Source: Aptenodytes patagonicus
Taxonomy: Eukaryota > Chordata > Aves > Sphenisciformes > Spheniscidae
Assembly: GCF_965638725.1 (NCBI RefSeq)
Contig: NC_134981.1
Coordinates: 47,210,849 to 47,274,848, forward strand
Reading direction: 5' to 3'
Length of the DNA: 64,000 nt
Part shown: positions 1-11,658 of the stretch, in pieces
How positions within the stretch are numbered: position 1 is the stretch's first letter
How the letters are laid out: every line of letters begins with the position of its first letter
Position numbers and translations under genes: made by a program
Notes under the pieces: generated by a model
What the model was told of the DNA's origin: nothing
The model's database searches: none
Seen by the model: the letters and a program-made list of their open reading frames with translations, nothing else

Positions 1-99
1 CAGTTCAGGCTGCTGCCCGATGCTTACGCTTTCAGCCCATTAACTGAGGAAGAGATGTACCTAAAACAGGTGTCACTAGACCTTTCAACTTTGAATGCC

Positions 100-420
100 T
101 GACCAGCTGCCAGTTGGCTATTTACAATAGAAGATAAAACAAGGTTTCTGACAACCAAACTTCCTTTGCTCTCTCTTCCTCCTCCCATGGCTGAGCAGAC
201 TGATCTGAAGATGCTCCTGCGCCAGTGCCTGACTAGACAGCATTACCCCAGTAAAGCACAACTCTGACCCAGTTTGACTTGGCTGTTCAATTTTGAATGG
301 CACATAGCCAACTTGCTACCAGTTGGGTTATTCATGCTGCAATAGGAAGCAATCTTCCTGACATGCAAACTTCCTTCTTCTTCTGCCTGAGCAGCAGCGC
401 AGGCAGTCAAAGATGCTGAG
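100..420. repeat. Imperfect duplicated segment of unknown origin
   Basis: Two related stretches, about 105-215 and 308-415, share the blocks CCAGTTGG, CAATAG, TTCCTGACA-like, CAAACTTCCTT and CTGAGCAG in the same order. They look like an old tandem duplication of about 200 bp. I recognise no transposon family here and see no coding potential; the short open frames are not convincing. Confidence 0.35.
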
Positions 421-1202
421 TTAGATAAAGAACAATTTGACCCTGTAAAGATATGGGTCTTGACCCAAGGCTGTATTTCAGCTTCATTGTGCTACCCAGC
501 AGCAAAAAACATAATTACCCATAGCAAATCCTGGAAAGACAGAAAGCAGTTCTTGCAATAGAGAATTGCTATTACAGCTCCTATAGCAGCACTTACCCCA
601 TATTCAGGTGCAAATGTGTGATCTGGAAATCACTGGTAAATAAAATGGGTCACTGGAAGTGGCAATCTAAATCAGTTGCCGATGGGGTATCCACCCCTTA
701 TTCTATACCATCTACGTCATGCTCAAGTCCCATATTTTCCAGTACAACCTCATTAACCACCCACCCCGCTTTCCATCCTTTGATATAACACACAGATATC
801 ATTCCCTTAGTCTATGGACCACCCTTGTGGAAAGTCTGTAAAATGTCCAGAAATGTCCATGAAATATCCATTGAGTTCATTTAGTCCGTGACTTTGGGCT
901 CCATCTGTGATGGTGGTCACTCAGGACAGGAGAGGTGGTGTGTTGCGTGGAGTTACTGGGTACCAAAGCCAGCTCAGGTCAGGTCGCTGCTGCACTTGCA
1001 CTGCTTCTTGTAAGGCTTGTCCTCCACTGGTTCGGGTGGTTCCTGCTATAGTAATTCCTATAACACGCAACTCAAATCATGGGTTACAACAATTTAAAGG
1101 TGTTTCCATTACAATCTCCACCCCTGGTCCCTTTGGATCAAACCATAGGGTTTAACATTGCAATGAACTCCTCCCCTTGCCCCTGCTCCGGCTTGGACTT
1201 AT

Positions 1203-1565
1203 CCACAGACTGCAGTCCCTTAGGGATGTACCTGCTCCAAGTGGAGCCTTATCTATGAGCCACAGTCTCTCCAGGGGTACACCTGCTGCGGCATAGACTT
1301 AGCCACAGTCACTTTGAGATGCACCTGTTCCAGCACGGCCTTCTCCATGGGCCACAATGTCTTCAGAGACATACCTGCTCCAGCGTGGCCTTACTCACAG
1401 CCACAGTCCCTTCAGAAGTAAACCTGCTGTAGCACAAACGTAACCGCGGCCACAGACGCTTCGAGATGTACCTGCTCTGGCATGGGCTTATCCACGGCCA
1501 CAGACGCTTTGGGGTGTCCTGCTCCCGCATGGACTCATCCACAGGTCACAGTCCCTTCGACTCGA
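1203..1565 (-). repeat. Tandem repeat of about 49 bp inside the non-coding ERV
   Basis: About eight imperfect units, each beginning near CCACAG(T/A)C and containing an ACCTGCTC-like core and a GGC(C/A)TTATCCAC-like end, are arranged head to tail. Most units are 43-57 bp. The array sits between the 5' hydrophobic frame and the conserved 3' tail of the element. I see no continuous reading frame through it. Confidence 0.7.
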
Positions 1566-1892
1566 GTTCACACTGGAGTTCCAGCCTGTCCAGTACAGCA
1601 GCACAGAAACAGCAGCGATGCCCTGGCCATCTGCCAGCCCAGGCACATCGCCATTGCTGTTATCAAAATGTTCCCAGGCACAGTAGAATATGATGATAAG
1701 CAGTACAGCAGTACAGCAAGCAGCGAAAGCAAAAAGCAGCCACTAACGAGCACTAGACTCTAATATACAGTAAGGCAAGCAAGTCCCATGGCAAGCACAG
1801 GAGCCTGCCGATTAATAGCTAAACAGCTATAACAGGTATAAATTCGATCTAGCACATTCCAATCAAACCTGTCATTATCTCGAACCCTTCGA

Positions 1893-1910
1893 GCCCCACG
1901 TTGGGCGCCA
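1893..1910 (-). other. Primer-binding site, tRNA-Lys(1,2) type
   Basis: The reverse complement reads TGGCGCCCAACGTGGGGC, the classical PBS for tRNA-Lys1,2. It lies 8 nt inside the LTR boundary, the same spacing as in the two ERV-A proviruses. Confidence 0.85.
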
Positions 1911-1918
1911 CAAAGGAC

Positions 1919-2512
1919 TGTCGTGGTTTAACCTCAGCCGGCAACTAAGCACCACCCAGCCGCTCGCTCACTCCCCCACAGTGGGATGGGGGAGAGAATC
2001 GGAAGGGTAAAAGTGAGAAAACTCGTGGGTTGAGATAAAGACAGTTTAATAGGGAAAGCAAAAGCCACGCACGCAAGCAAAGCAAAACAAGGAATTCATT
2101 CACTGCTTCCCATCGGCAGGCAGGTGTTCAGCCATCTCCAGGAAAGCAGGGCTCCATCATGCGTAACGGTTACTTGGGAAGACAAACACCATCACTCCAA
2201 ACGTCCCCCCCTTCCTCCTGCTTCCCCCAGGTTTATATACTGAGCATGACGTCACATGGTATGGAATATCCCTTTGGCCAGTTTGGGTCAGCTGTCCTGG
2301 CTGTGCCCCCTCCCAGCTTCTTGTGCACCTCCAGCCTTCTCAGTTGGTAGAGCATGGGAAGCTGAAAAGTCCTTGACTAGTGTAAGCACTACCTAGCAAC
2401 AACTAAAACATCAGTGTGTTATCAACATTGTTCTCATCCTAAATCCAAAACACAGCACTGTACCAACTACTAGGAAGGAAATTAACTCTATCCCTGCCAA
2501 AACCAGGACAGT
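1919..2512 (-). mobile_element. LTR of the non-coding ERV-A relative (5' LTR)
   Basis: This 594-bp LTR (minus strand) runs from TGTCCTGG to CCACGACA and belongs to the ERV-A LTR family. It is the longer subtype, shared with the solo LTR at 58153-58746: it has a segment near 2055-2200 (AGCAAAAGCCACGCACGCAA and following) where the other copies have a TTA microsatellite. U3 contains a perfect CRE palindrome TGACGTCA (2247-2254) next to a TATATAAAC box. Next to it lie the PBS and internal tail, so it is the 5' LTR of a remnant and not a solo LTR. No partner LTR or target duplication is visible. Confidence 0.85.
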
Positions 2513-4968
2513 ATTCAAGATGCCACTGCAGAGTTTGATTACATTCATCTTGCTGTCAAGAATGCTAACCTATTAGAAAGGGCTTCATCATCTGAGGGTT
2601 AAACTGGTTATGTGAGATCACTTTCTTCCTCTCCCTTTCTGTCCTCATGGAAAGTCTTCATCCTATAAAAAAAGGCTACACCAGCCTGCAATGGGTTTCA
2701 TTAGTCTGATCACTTGAGCTGATGCACAATATTCTTCCTGGAGGACAGCAAGTTAGAAGAATTATCTGTCCCATCTAAAAACACCACAGCACCGATACAA
2801 GCCATGTGTTTGTATAAGGCTCTCCTTAGCTCATTATCTGAAGGGAAAGGAGAGCTTTGGAGTAGCAGGAGGAAAGAAATGGGAAGCCTATATTTTAATT
2901 TCTAACTGAAACAAGGATGTTCTGTGACCCCTCATACCCTCACACTGTCATAATTTTTACTCATTCCCACTGTTTGTTACACCATTGTATCATGAGTGTA
3001 GCTGTGGGACTGGTTTACACTCCAACCCTGAAAGCAAGGTGGCAGGCATTGGAGATCTACCATACTGTTCAGTTCAGTAACTGGAAATCAAAGTCAGTGA
3101 TAAGACCTAGTAGAAGTGCTTAGGGAAATTAAAAGCATTGGAACTTCATTGCTACCCAATTGTAGGCTCCGTGGTGTGCAGAGTATTTTTCTAAGCCAGA
3201 GAGATAAGAAATCTACAGCAGGAATAATGTAAAAGTATTCATAGAAGAATATCATGCTTCAGACAGAATAACTTCCCCTCCAAGCTGCTTCGTCATTCTG
3301 ACCGTGGTGTTTTTAAATCAGATCCCCATGAGCATCTTTCACCTCTTGCTGATCATTTCCACTAGTTTCTCAGAAGACTGAGAGGTGAGCTCAGGCAAGG
3401 AACATTCTCACAAAGCTACTGTGTCACAGAGGAGTATATCGGTTCACACTGGCTGAAAACAGCCCAGGTCACAGAGGCCAGCACCTGGGGAGCTTCCCCC
3501 AGGAATGAGGACCTTGTGCTAACCATGCCTTTCTAGAGAGGTACTCCACATTGCCAGGGAGTGGTACAGGGAGAGAAAGATATAGTGACTTGTTCTGCTA
3601 TTTACATCAATGCACAGTATGCAAGAAGAAAAAACAAGTAGTGTTTAGATTCTTGAATTGACTATTTTTTCTGCCAAAGATCAATACTTGTATCTGTGCA
3701 AAAGAAGCTGAGGAGTAGAGTTAACAAAGGCAGCAGATTTTAGAAAAACAGTATCTATGAACTGAATATCAAGTACCCCGGGCATATAATTCTGCGTTGA
3801 GCCAAGACTCTTGATGTAAAACAAGTTGCATCTGGAGAGTTTGGGATTTTGGGGTGTGTTGCTCTCTGTTTACAAAGAATGTACTCAGAATTCTGTCTCC
3901 TTGAATACAGTAGAGACAAACAACAGGAGGTAGTTTCTTTGTTCAGAAAATCAAATCTGTTTTAAGCCAGAATTCTGTCCAAAATTAGAACTTTCTCTCC
4001 CTCTTTGGATTTCTTCCAGGGCCATGCTGCTGGTACTTCCTTGGCTGTCCCTGGCTTTTTTTGACTGCATTTTTGTTAGGTTCACTTCTCACTCACACAT
4101 ATGCACCTTTACAATCTAGTCTGAACCCATCGTTTGCATTTGCAAAATGTCCCAGAGAAAGCTTTTTGACTGGTACAGTCCAGGCTTTCCTTAGGACCTT
4201 GCTGGTCTGTGAATTGGGTAGCAGTTTCTACTGTTTCATTTGTTGCTAAACAAAAGGATATTCAATTATTTTCTCAATGAGGTTATATGAAAGTCTACTA
4301 GCCTGCTATACTGAGGTTTGAGATCACCAATATATCAAAGTTATGAACCCTGGCAGCTACCAGCATCCTCCAGCCTAGAAGTGTTGTATTTATAAGAAAA
4401 CAAGTTAGGATATGCAGGAATTCAACTGGCAGGTTGACAAAATGATCAGAATTGAGAAGATGAATCTGATTTATATAAAGGTGTGCATTTAAAGTGGAGC
4501 ATTCTTACAGCTTTAGATTGTTAGGTACTAAGGTAACCTGAATTTGATTTGATTAAATTCCCTTTGAATTTGAATTAAGCTACATAAAATTTAATTCTGA
4601 AAAACAGTATACAAAAAGGAATTAAATGCAGTTTACCTAATCTACTTTAAAATTAATTTGATTTCACATCCTTGAGGGTCACCTTGTATGTCTAAAACAT
4701 GAATATTACCTCCCTGACTCCTTTCATGACATCCATGAAAATGAAATATGGCTGGTCAGTGTAATATTAATATATACTGACATGCTTGAAGCAGTATGTA
4801 ATAGGCATTCATCATTGTTCTGAAAAATAACTCCAGCTGTTGATATACAAAACAGAAGGGTATAACAATGTGATCCCTGTGCCAAATTTGCTCTTAGCAG
4901 CAGTGGTTGATAGATGTGACTCATGAACACTGCAATTTAGTAAATGCTTTGCTGCTTGGGAGGGTGGC
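2513..4968. other. Intergenic, no gene seen
   Basis: AT-rich unique sequence. Open frames are short and show no family resemblance. No RNA gene, splice-flanked exon or recognisable repeat was found by eye. Confidence 0.5.
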
Positions 4969-5064
4969 ATAGTATCATAGAGTAGTTTGGGTTGGAAGGG
5001 ACCTTTAAAGGTCACCTAGTCCAACCCCCCCTGCAATGAGCAGGGACATCATCTAGCATATCTC
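4969..5064 (-). mobile_element. CR1 LINE 3'-end scrap
   Basis: Minus-strand CR1 3' terminus: degenerate ATAGTATCATAGAG repeat followed by GGTTGGAAGGGACC and AGTCCAACCCCCC. Only about 95 bp remain; the copy is severely 5'-truncated. Confidence 0.8.
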
Positions 5065-7165
5065 TAGCTAGTCTGGTTTGGGAATAAAATAGGAAAGTTC
5101 ACTTAATTCATCAATGGGAAAGTGGCATGAGCAAGCTGCTTGGTTGGCCCTAAAGCTGGCTGAAGCGTAGAAATCCAGTTTAATGGGAATGGCAGTTTGA
5201 TGTTTGTTTTATTAATTTGAAGTTGAATGAATATTTGCAGAATTATAAACCCTAGGTCCTGAAAAAAACATTTCCAAGTTTTTCAGTTTCTAAATTTTAT
5301 GAAATGATTTCACAATTACAAGATCTTTTTACATGTTTTCCTTCATGGATGGTTCCATTGTCATTTTCTCACATTATTTTATAATGCAATAGTGCAAATA
5401 TTCTATTTTCATTCTAAAAATCAATGAGGTCTGCTCAGTACTGATATGAAACACTTTCTCTTTCTTCAGGGTAACAAGTCCTGTTTGTGTCACTGAAAAG
5501 TAATTTGACACATTGGCTTATAAAAACACTTTCTGAGCTCAAGCTTTTGTAGGATCCCATTTTAGCAAATGGATGGCAGTAACTGTCTCAGCCTCTAAAT
5601 CTACTCTTCCTGTTTTTGTGAATCACCATACATAGACATCACAGAAAACAAATACACTTACATCTCTCTGCTGGCTACGCAAGGAGACTGGCTTCCTAAT
5701 GAGCAGCCAACTTACCTGGATAAAGGTAAGTAGCATAAATACCAACTACTTTTCCCCAAAATGTTTCAATATAAACCAAATCTAAGTCACGTGTTACACT
5801 AGACAAATGAAGAGTTAGAGATGGCAAGAAACACAAGCTAGAAGGTACCCAGAAACATTTACAAGCACAACTTATGTTACTTATATAATATAATCTAATA
5901 ACATCAAATAATAAATTTTTTTCAGAATAGATTCCAAAATGAAATCTGAATCTTTTCTGAAGTAAAACCCTTTCTGATTGCAGAAAATTTCATTGAAATC
6001 AATACAGCTTTGCAGGAAAGAAATAGGTTGATTTGAAACAGCTTTTTCTGACAGAAATTATTCAGAAAGTGTTTCTCAGCTGTAGGCACTCCCGACCTTA
6101 TAAAAACTTCAAATATTCTCTAAAACTTGAAAGCTGTGATGGTTATATGTGCAGTACTCTGTTCCTTTGACTTTTCCCCTTCCTTCAAAATGTAAACCCA
6201 TGACAGATACATCTATTTGTTTATCTTTCACAGTAGTCATGCACATTTCTTGTCCTATACAAATGATTAATAATATCATGACTTTTTAGCCACTGACTAC
6301 GAAGAAACACTTTGCTTCTTACCCTCTGCTTCATAATTTCAAGTCTCCCACCCCCATCCATGACACAGAGGCCTGTCATTCTCTTTCATTGTCATTTCCT
6401 TCTATTTTATCTAAGTGTTTCAGAGTTTTCCCCAGGAAATTCTTTTCTATTACTTCTTAGAGTTTTTAAGGAAGCAAACAAGATGAAAGCTTAACGGAAA
6501 AAATGTTCTCTTTCTTGACATTGTAAATATAGCTGATGTTTCCCTTTTTGTAGCCATGTGGGATGCAATCTGAAAAATATTAAGGTAAATAGCAGTTAGT
6601 GAAGCCTTCATTTTACAGCACAGCAGACACTGCTGAAACCGGATATCTTTCTAAATCAGTTAAAAAGCAACACAAAGTCAGAGCAACGCGGTAAGAGGTT
6701 TCACTAGATATCAAAAACTTAATTGCTCCTCTCCACAGCAAGACATTTTAAAAGTTTAACTTTTGGTAGTTCTTATTAGTGGTTTTTAAAACCAGGAATA
6801 TAACTTGATTGCCTTCTTATGATGAAATGGATTGCCTTCTTCCGGTGTAAACCAGGAATAACTCATTTGAAGTTGGGTTGTTCTCATGTGAGAGGTTGCT
6901 AATCAGACTCTGCTAAAGCAGATGAGAGTAGTTTCCTTTTCTTTCGCTACTTCTGTGCTCTAAGCAACATGCAGAAGATTAACTGTCTCTCCACATTTTT
7001 TACTGGCACCAACAGCGACTATGCAACTTGCTGAATATTGTCTTCCAAAATGCCCATCTGACAGAGTAACAGCACAAGGAAAAACAAAATAATCCTGTAG
7101 TAATCGGGAATTCCTCCAGCTTCAGTTAGGACTTCCTTCTTAAAATATGGTAATTAATCTAACAA
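5065..7165. other. Intergenic, no gene seen
   Basis: AT-rich unique DNA. A donor-like AAAGGTAAGTAG near 5725 and an acceptor-like TTTCTTCAGG near 5463 occur, but no open exon pairs with them. It ends at the GTAGG target-site copy (7166-7170) of ERV-A1. Confidence 0.5.
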
Positions 7166-7170
7166 GTAGG

Positions 7171-7723
7171 TGTCCTGGTTTTGGCACGGATAGAGTTAAT
7201 TTCCTTCCTAGTTGCTGGTACAGTGCTGTGTTTTGGATTTAGGATGAGAACAAAGTTGATAACGCACCGATATTTTAGTTGTTGCTAGGTAATGCTTACA
7301 CCAGCCAAGGACTTTTCAGCTTCCCATGCTCTACCCACTGAGAAGGCTGGAGGTGCCCAAGAAGCTGGGAGGGGACACAGCCAAACTGGCCAAAGGGACA
7401 TTCCATACCATGGGACGTCATGCTCAGTACATAAACTGGGGAAAGCTGGCTGGGGGGGCCGCTGCTCGGGGACTGGCTGGGCATCGGTCGGCGGGTGGTG
7501 AGCAATTGTACTGTGCATCACTTGCTTTATGTATTATAATAATTATTATTACATTATTATTATTATTGTTATTATTATATTTCAATTATTACACTTTTTA
7601 TGTCAACAGACGAGTTTTTCTCACTTGTGCTCTTCCAATTCTCTCCCCCATCCCACTGGGGGAGGGGGGAGTGAGCGAGCGGCTGCGTGGTGCTTAGTTG
7701 CCGACTGAGGTTAAACCACGACA
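7171..7723 (+). mobile_element. 5' LTR of ERV-A1
   Basis: 553 bp, TGTCCTGG to CCACGACA. It carries a TATA-like TACATAAAC (near 7428) with a mutated CRE just upstream (GGGACGTCA), a TTA-rich microsatellite (about 7536-7580) in the 3' third, and an ATTA-rich stretch where the other copies have an ATTAAA signal. Open frames across it are incidental. Confidence 0.95.
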
Positions 7724-7731
7724 GTCCTTTT

Positions 7732-7749
7732 TGGCGCCCAACGTGGGGC
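7732..7749 (+). other. ERV-A1 primer-binding site, tRNA-Lys(1,2)
   Basis: TGGCGCCCAACGTGGGGC, exact Lys1,2 type, 8 nt after the LTR end. Confidence 0.9.
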
Positions 7750-7825
7750 TCGAAGGGTTTGAGATAATAACAGATTAACCGAAGCGTATTAAGGAATTTA
7801 TATCTGTTAACAGTTGTGGGTCACA

Positions 7826-8844
7826 ATGTTGGTTTCTCTGTTCTCGATATTGATTTGTCTAATCTGCATCGTGCTTGTTTTTTGCTGTACATGTTAAAGA
7901 TTGGTATTGGGTTTTGCAGTTTCCTGAAGTCTGCAGTGATTAGTGATGTTCCGCTTGGGAGGTTTATTTTTAAAACATTGAGCTTGAGCTTAATTTGGTA
8001 TGTGAGTTTCGTAATGAAGCCATTACTGTACTACGGATACCACTTCGTGAAGACAACTAGCAATTACAGTTCTTCCTCTGAGAGTTTTTTTACGGAGGAA
8101 ATACAGAATGGCAGTGTCACTACCTTCTTCTATGATGTTTCCTCCTTCATTACAGTAACTTTTCAGTATTTTGAACAGCCTTGGATAGTTAAGATACTTC
8201 TATTGGTACTTCTTGGGAATATTGTTTCGGTTTTGTCCAAAGTTGGTAAGCAATTTAAGAATATCATCCAGAGATCTGCCCCAAGGCTGAATAATTATGA
8301 GTGGCAGGGTGTGTGGGACAAGATGGGCAAGTACCTAGGCCAATGGGCACCCCCAGTGTTTTGGAATTTCACCCCTGAGCAAGTGCGGAATCCTGAAAAG
8401 TTAGTAGAATATTTGGACAAAGTATGCTGTCACCCTGGCAACTCCAGAGAGATGCAGATCATTGCGACGTGCTGGGGCCTGGCCCATGCCTACCGAGCCC
8501 TGTTCAACACCATTCAGTACCCTCAAAGGGAAGAGAAGGTCTCTGGATCTCATGGTAAGACAACACACACTGCAGCCACTCCGACCCTGGGGACAGGCCC
8601 TGCGGCAACTCAGACCCCGGTGACATGTCCTGTTGCTGAACCAAAGAACCAGCCTGTGCCGGTATCAGTCGACCCTGTACACAAGAAGAAATCTTGGAAG
8701 CGGAAGTCAGCTCGTTTAGTAAGGGAGGAAGAAACTTCCTCTAAAAGGGAGCCGGAGGAAGAAGTGGACGAGGCAGACTACCCCGGAGTAGGGCTATCAC
8801 GAGAACAGCAGGAGGAGGGCCGGCACCTGCTCAGGGAGGAAGAA
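7826..8844 (+). pseudogene. gag: ERV-A1 gag, 5' part (membrane-anchored Gag N terminus)
   Basis: The start ATG at 7826 corresponds to the ERV-A2 start. A 1-nt deletion near 7880, relative to ERV-A2, shifts the first hydrophobic segment out of frame, after which the frame is open to 8847. The N-terminal part is unusually hydrophobic for Gag: at least three predicted membrane segments, then a conserved stretch with WAPPVFWNFTPEQVRNPEKL and CWGLAHAYRALFNTIQYPQR. Only two units of the 10-residue Ala/Thr/Pro repeat are present (about 8569-8628), against 12 in ERV-A2. A charged Lys/Arg- and Glu-rich linker follows and is cut by a CR1 insertion at 8845. Membrane topology is inferred from composition only. 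Confidence 0.85.
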
Positions 8845-10654
8845 TAGAATCATAGAATCATAGAATCATTGAGGTTGGAAAAGACCTCTAAGATCATCGA
8901 GTCCAACCGTCAACCCAACACCACCATGTCCACTAAACCATGTCCTTAAGTGCCTCATCTACTCGTCTTTTAAATACTTCCAGGGATGGGGACTCCACCA
9001 CTTCCCTGGGCAGCCTGTTCCAATGTTTCACCACTCTTTCAGTAAAGAAATTTTTCCTTACATCCAATCTAAACCTCCCCTGCCGCAACTTGAGGCCATT
9101 TCCTCTTGTCCTATCGCTTGTTACTTGGGAGAAGAGACCGACACCCACCTCGCTACAGCCTCCTTTCAGGTAGTTGTAGAGAGCGATGAGGTCTCCCCTG
9201 AGCCTCCTTTTCTCCAGGCTAAACAACCCCAGTTCCCTCAGCCGCTCCTCATAAGACTTGTTCTCCAGACCCTTCACCAGCCTCGTTGCCCTTCTCTGGA
9301 CACGCTCCAGCACCTCAACGTCCTTCTTGTAGTGAGGGGCCCAAAACTGAACACAGTAGTCGAGGTGCGGCCTCACCAGTGCCGAGTACAGGGGCACGAT
9401 CACTTCCCTACTCCTGCTGGCCACACTATTTCTGATACAGGCCAGGATGCCATTGGCCTTCTTGGCCGCCTGGGCACACTGCCGGCTCATGTTCAGCCGG
9501 CTGTCGACCAGCACCCCCAGGTCCTTCTCTGCTGGGCAGCTTTCCAGCCACTCTTCCCCAAGCCTGTAGCGCTGCATGGGGTTGTTGTGGCCGAAGTGCA
9601 GGACCTGGCACTTGGCCTTGTTGAATCTCATACAATTGGCCTCGGCCCATCGATCCAGCCTGTCCAGGTCCCTCTGCAGAGCCTTCCTACCCTCGAGCAG
9701 ATCAACACTCCCGCCCAACTTGGTGTCGTCTGCGAACTTACTGAGGGTGCACTCGATCCCCTCATCCAGATCATCGATAAAGATATTGAACAAGACCGGC
9801 CCCAGTACTGAGCCCTGGGGAACACCGCTCGTGACCGGCCGCCAACTGGATTTGACTCCATTCACCACAACTCTCTGGGCCCGGCCGTCCAGCCAGTTTT
9901 TGACCCAGCGCAGAGTACACCTGTCCAAGCCGTGAGCCGCCAGCTTCTCCAGGAGAATGCTGTGGGAGACGGTGTCAAAGGCCTTGCTGAAGTCCAGGTA
10001 GACCACATCCACAGCCTTTCCCTCATCCACTAGGCGGGTCACCTGGTCATAGAAGGAGATCAGGTTGGTCAAGCAGGACCTGCCTCTCATGAATCCGTGC
10101 TGGCTAGGCCGGATCCCCTGGTTGTCCCGCTCATGCCTTGTGAGCGCCCTCAAGATGAACCGCTCCATAATCTTCCCCGGCACCGAGGTCAGGCTGACAG
10201 GCCTGTAGTTCCCCGGATCCTCCTTCCGGCCCTTCTTGTAGATGGGCGTCACATTGGCAAGCCTAAATGATGGAGAGTGGCTTGGCGAGCTCCTCCGCCA
10301 GCTCCCTCAGCACTCTCGGGTGGATCCCATCCGGCCCCATAGACTTGTGAGCGTCCAGGTGGCGTAGCAGGTCATTGACTGCTTCCTCTTTGATTATGGG
10401 TGGTTCATCCTGCTCGCCGTCCCTGTCTTCCAGCTCAGGGGGCCGAGTACGCTGAGGATAACTGGTCTGCCTGTTAAAGACTGAGGCAAAGAAGGCACTG
10501 AGTACCTCAGCCTTTTCCTTATCCTCAGTGACAATGTTCCCCCCTGCATCCAATAAAGGATGGAGATTCTCCTTGGCTCTCTTCTTGTCATTAATATATT
10601 TGCAAAAGCTTTTTTTGTTGTCTTTAACGACAGCGGCCAGATTGCGTTCTAGGT
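8845..10654 (-). mobile_element. CR1 LINE inserted in ERV-A1 gag
   Basis: 1810-bp CR1 in antisense orientation to gag. Its 3' end is the ATTCTATG-type repeat at 8845-8870 and its 5' end is truncated in ORF2 upstream of the RT core. It is flanked by GGAGGAAGAA on both sides (8835-8844 and 10655-10664), a candidate 10-bp target duplication, though the site is purine-rich. Coding traces on the minus strand: 10263-10553, then the RT core and C-terminal domain at 8933-10252 (439 codons) with the polymerase motif FADDTKLG, the block [20 protein letters not shown] and the C-terminal [14 protein letters not shown]. Relative to the general CR1 pattern, a small deletion just before [18 protein letters not shown] breaks the frame. 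Long plus-strand frames here are antisense shadows. Confidence 0.93.
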
Positions 10655-11658
10655 GGAGGAAGAAGAGGAAGAACTCATAAACGAGGCAGTGATCACCCGA
10701 TCTCTATCCCTGAGTGAGCTGCGAGATATACAAAAAGATTTCAGCCGTCATCCAGGCGAGCATATTGTCACCTGGCTGCTCCGATGCTGGGATAATGGGG
10801 CCAGTAGCCTGGAATTAGAGGGTAGGGAAGCCAAGCAGCTGGGATCCCTTTCTAGGGAAGGGGGCATTGAGAAAGCAATTGGAAAAGGGACACGAGTCCT
10901 CAGCCTTTGGAGGCGACTCTTGTCAAGTGTGAAGGAAAGGTATCCCTTTAAGGAAGATGTCATTTGTCGCCCAGGCAAGTGGACCACCATGGAGAAGGGT
11001 ATCCAGTTCCTGAGGGAATTAGCTGTGCTGGAGGCGATTTATGATGACCTGAACAATGAACAACTATCCAAAGATCCAGACGAAGTCAAGTGCACACGAC
11101 CCATGTGGCGGAAGTTTGTAAGGAGCGCACCATTGTCATATGCCAATTCATTAGCAGTGATGACCTGGAAAGATGGAGAGGAACAAACGGTGGATGAATT
11201 GGCTGGCCAACTGGCAATACGAGGAAAGTCTCCCTTCCTCCCTCGTCTCGGCTGTGGAGAAACTGTCCCGGGAGATCCAGCAACTCAAAGAGGATAGGTC
11301 CTACTCCCCACCTGTACGGACCAGTATCTCGGCTATTAGGAGTAAGCGTTCTTTTGCTCAAGAGAGAGAATATAAAGGGTACACACCACGGGGCACCCTA
11401 TGGTTTTATCTGCGTGACCACGGAGAGGACATGAGGAAGTGGGATGGGAAAGCTACCGCAGCCCTAGGGGCACGGGTACGTGAGTTGCAAGGGAAAACAA
11501 TCACAAAAGGGGGTTCTTCCAGGAAAATTGCTGCTCCAGTTTCCAGCAGGCAGTTCCCCAGAGAGAGTAGAAGGGCTGATCTTACTCCTGATCTTAATGA
11601 AGAAACTTCTGACTCGTATGTACAAGAAATGAGAAACGAATACTGTGATGAGGATTAG
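10655..11658 (+). pseudogene. gag: ERV-A1 gag, 3' part (capsid-like to C terminus)
   Basis: Continuation of gag after the CR1. It starts with a Glu-rich linker, then the conserved block SLSELRDIQKDFSRHPGEHI and WLLRCWDNGA, a capsid-like helical region. A 2-nt deletion near 11215 relative to ERV-A2 splits it into frames 10653-11297 and 11173-11658. The C-terminal part has a conserved WFYLRDHGEDMRKWDGK motif but no CCHC zinc knuckle, as in ERV-L/spuma-type Gag proteins. It ends at a TAG (11656-11658) that lies in the same frame as the protease. Confidence 0.85.
11656..11658 (+). other. In-frame gag/pro-pol UAG (candidate readthrough stop)
   Basis: gag ends in GAT-TAG-AGG and the protease frame continues in the same frame with no further stop before the conserved protease block. 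The same TAG, frame and downstream GC-rich sequence occur in ERV-A2 (34821-34823). The following 30 nt can form a short stem (CCCTG with CAGGG) or an alternative CCTCC/GGAGG pairing. Confidence 0.6.

Larger units (their letters stand above)
686..1918 (-). mobile_element. Internal region of a non-coding ERV-A-related element (3' tail to PBS)
   Basis: Read on the minus strand this runs from a primer-binding site next to the LTR at 1919-2512 to a 3' tail at about 686-935. The tail is clearly homologous to the tails of the two ERV-A proviruses (15040-15249 and 31181-31390): it shares the blocks ATGGAGCCCAAAGTCA, GACTAAATGAACTCA and GAGCATGACGTAGATGG. The whole interior is only about 1.2 kb and contains no recognisable capsid, protease, RT or integrase, so it is a non-autonomous or internally deleted relative. 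A short hydrophobic minus-strand frame (about 1568-1753, rich in Leu, Val and Cys) follows the PBS and recalls the hydrophobic start of ERV-A Gag, but it lacks a convincing start. The expected 3' LTR is missing: the sequence below 686 does not match the LTR. Confidence 0.7.

Noticed and set aside
1190-1570. CRISPR-like array
   Set aside because: Units are directly adjacent degenerate tandem repeats without unique spacers, in a vertebrate genome; it is a retroviral tandem repeat.
7326-7697. 123-codon frame and many 60-85-codon frames inside LTRs (7.3, 15.4, 30.9, 37.5, 42.3, 55.7 kb)
   Set aside because: They lie in U3/R of the LTR, differ between copies by indels in the TTA microsatellite, and have no domain.
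9023-9811. 262-codon plus-strand frame, and similar long frames at 20129-20635, 39052-39843, 51430-52179 and 56628-57188
   Set aside because: All are antisense to CR1 ORF2 and recur wherever CR1 occurs; they are shadows of the real strand.
8933-10252. A novel reverse transcriptase acting as a host gene
   Set aside because: It ends in the CR1 3' repeat, is flanked by a target duplication and matches the other CR1 copies; ordinary LINE.
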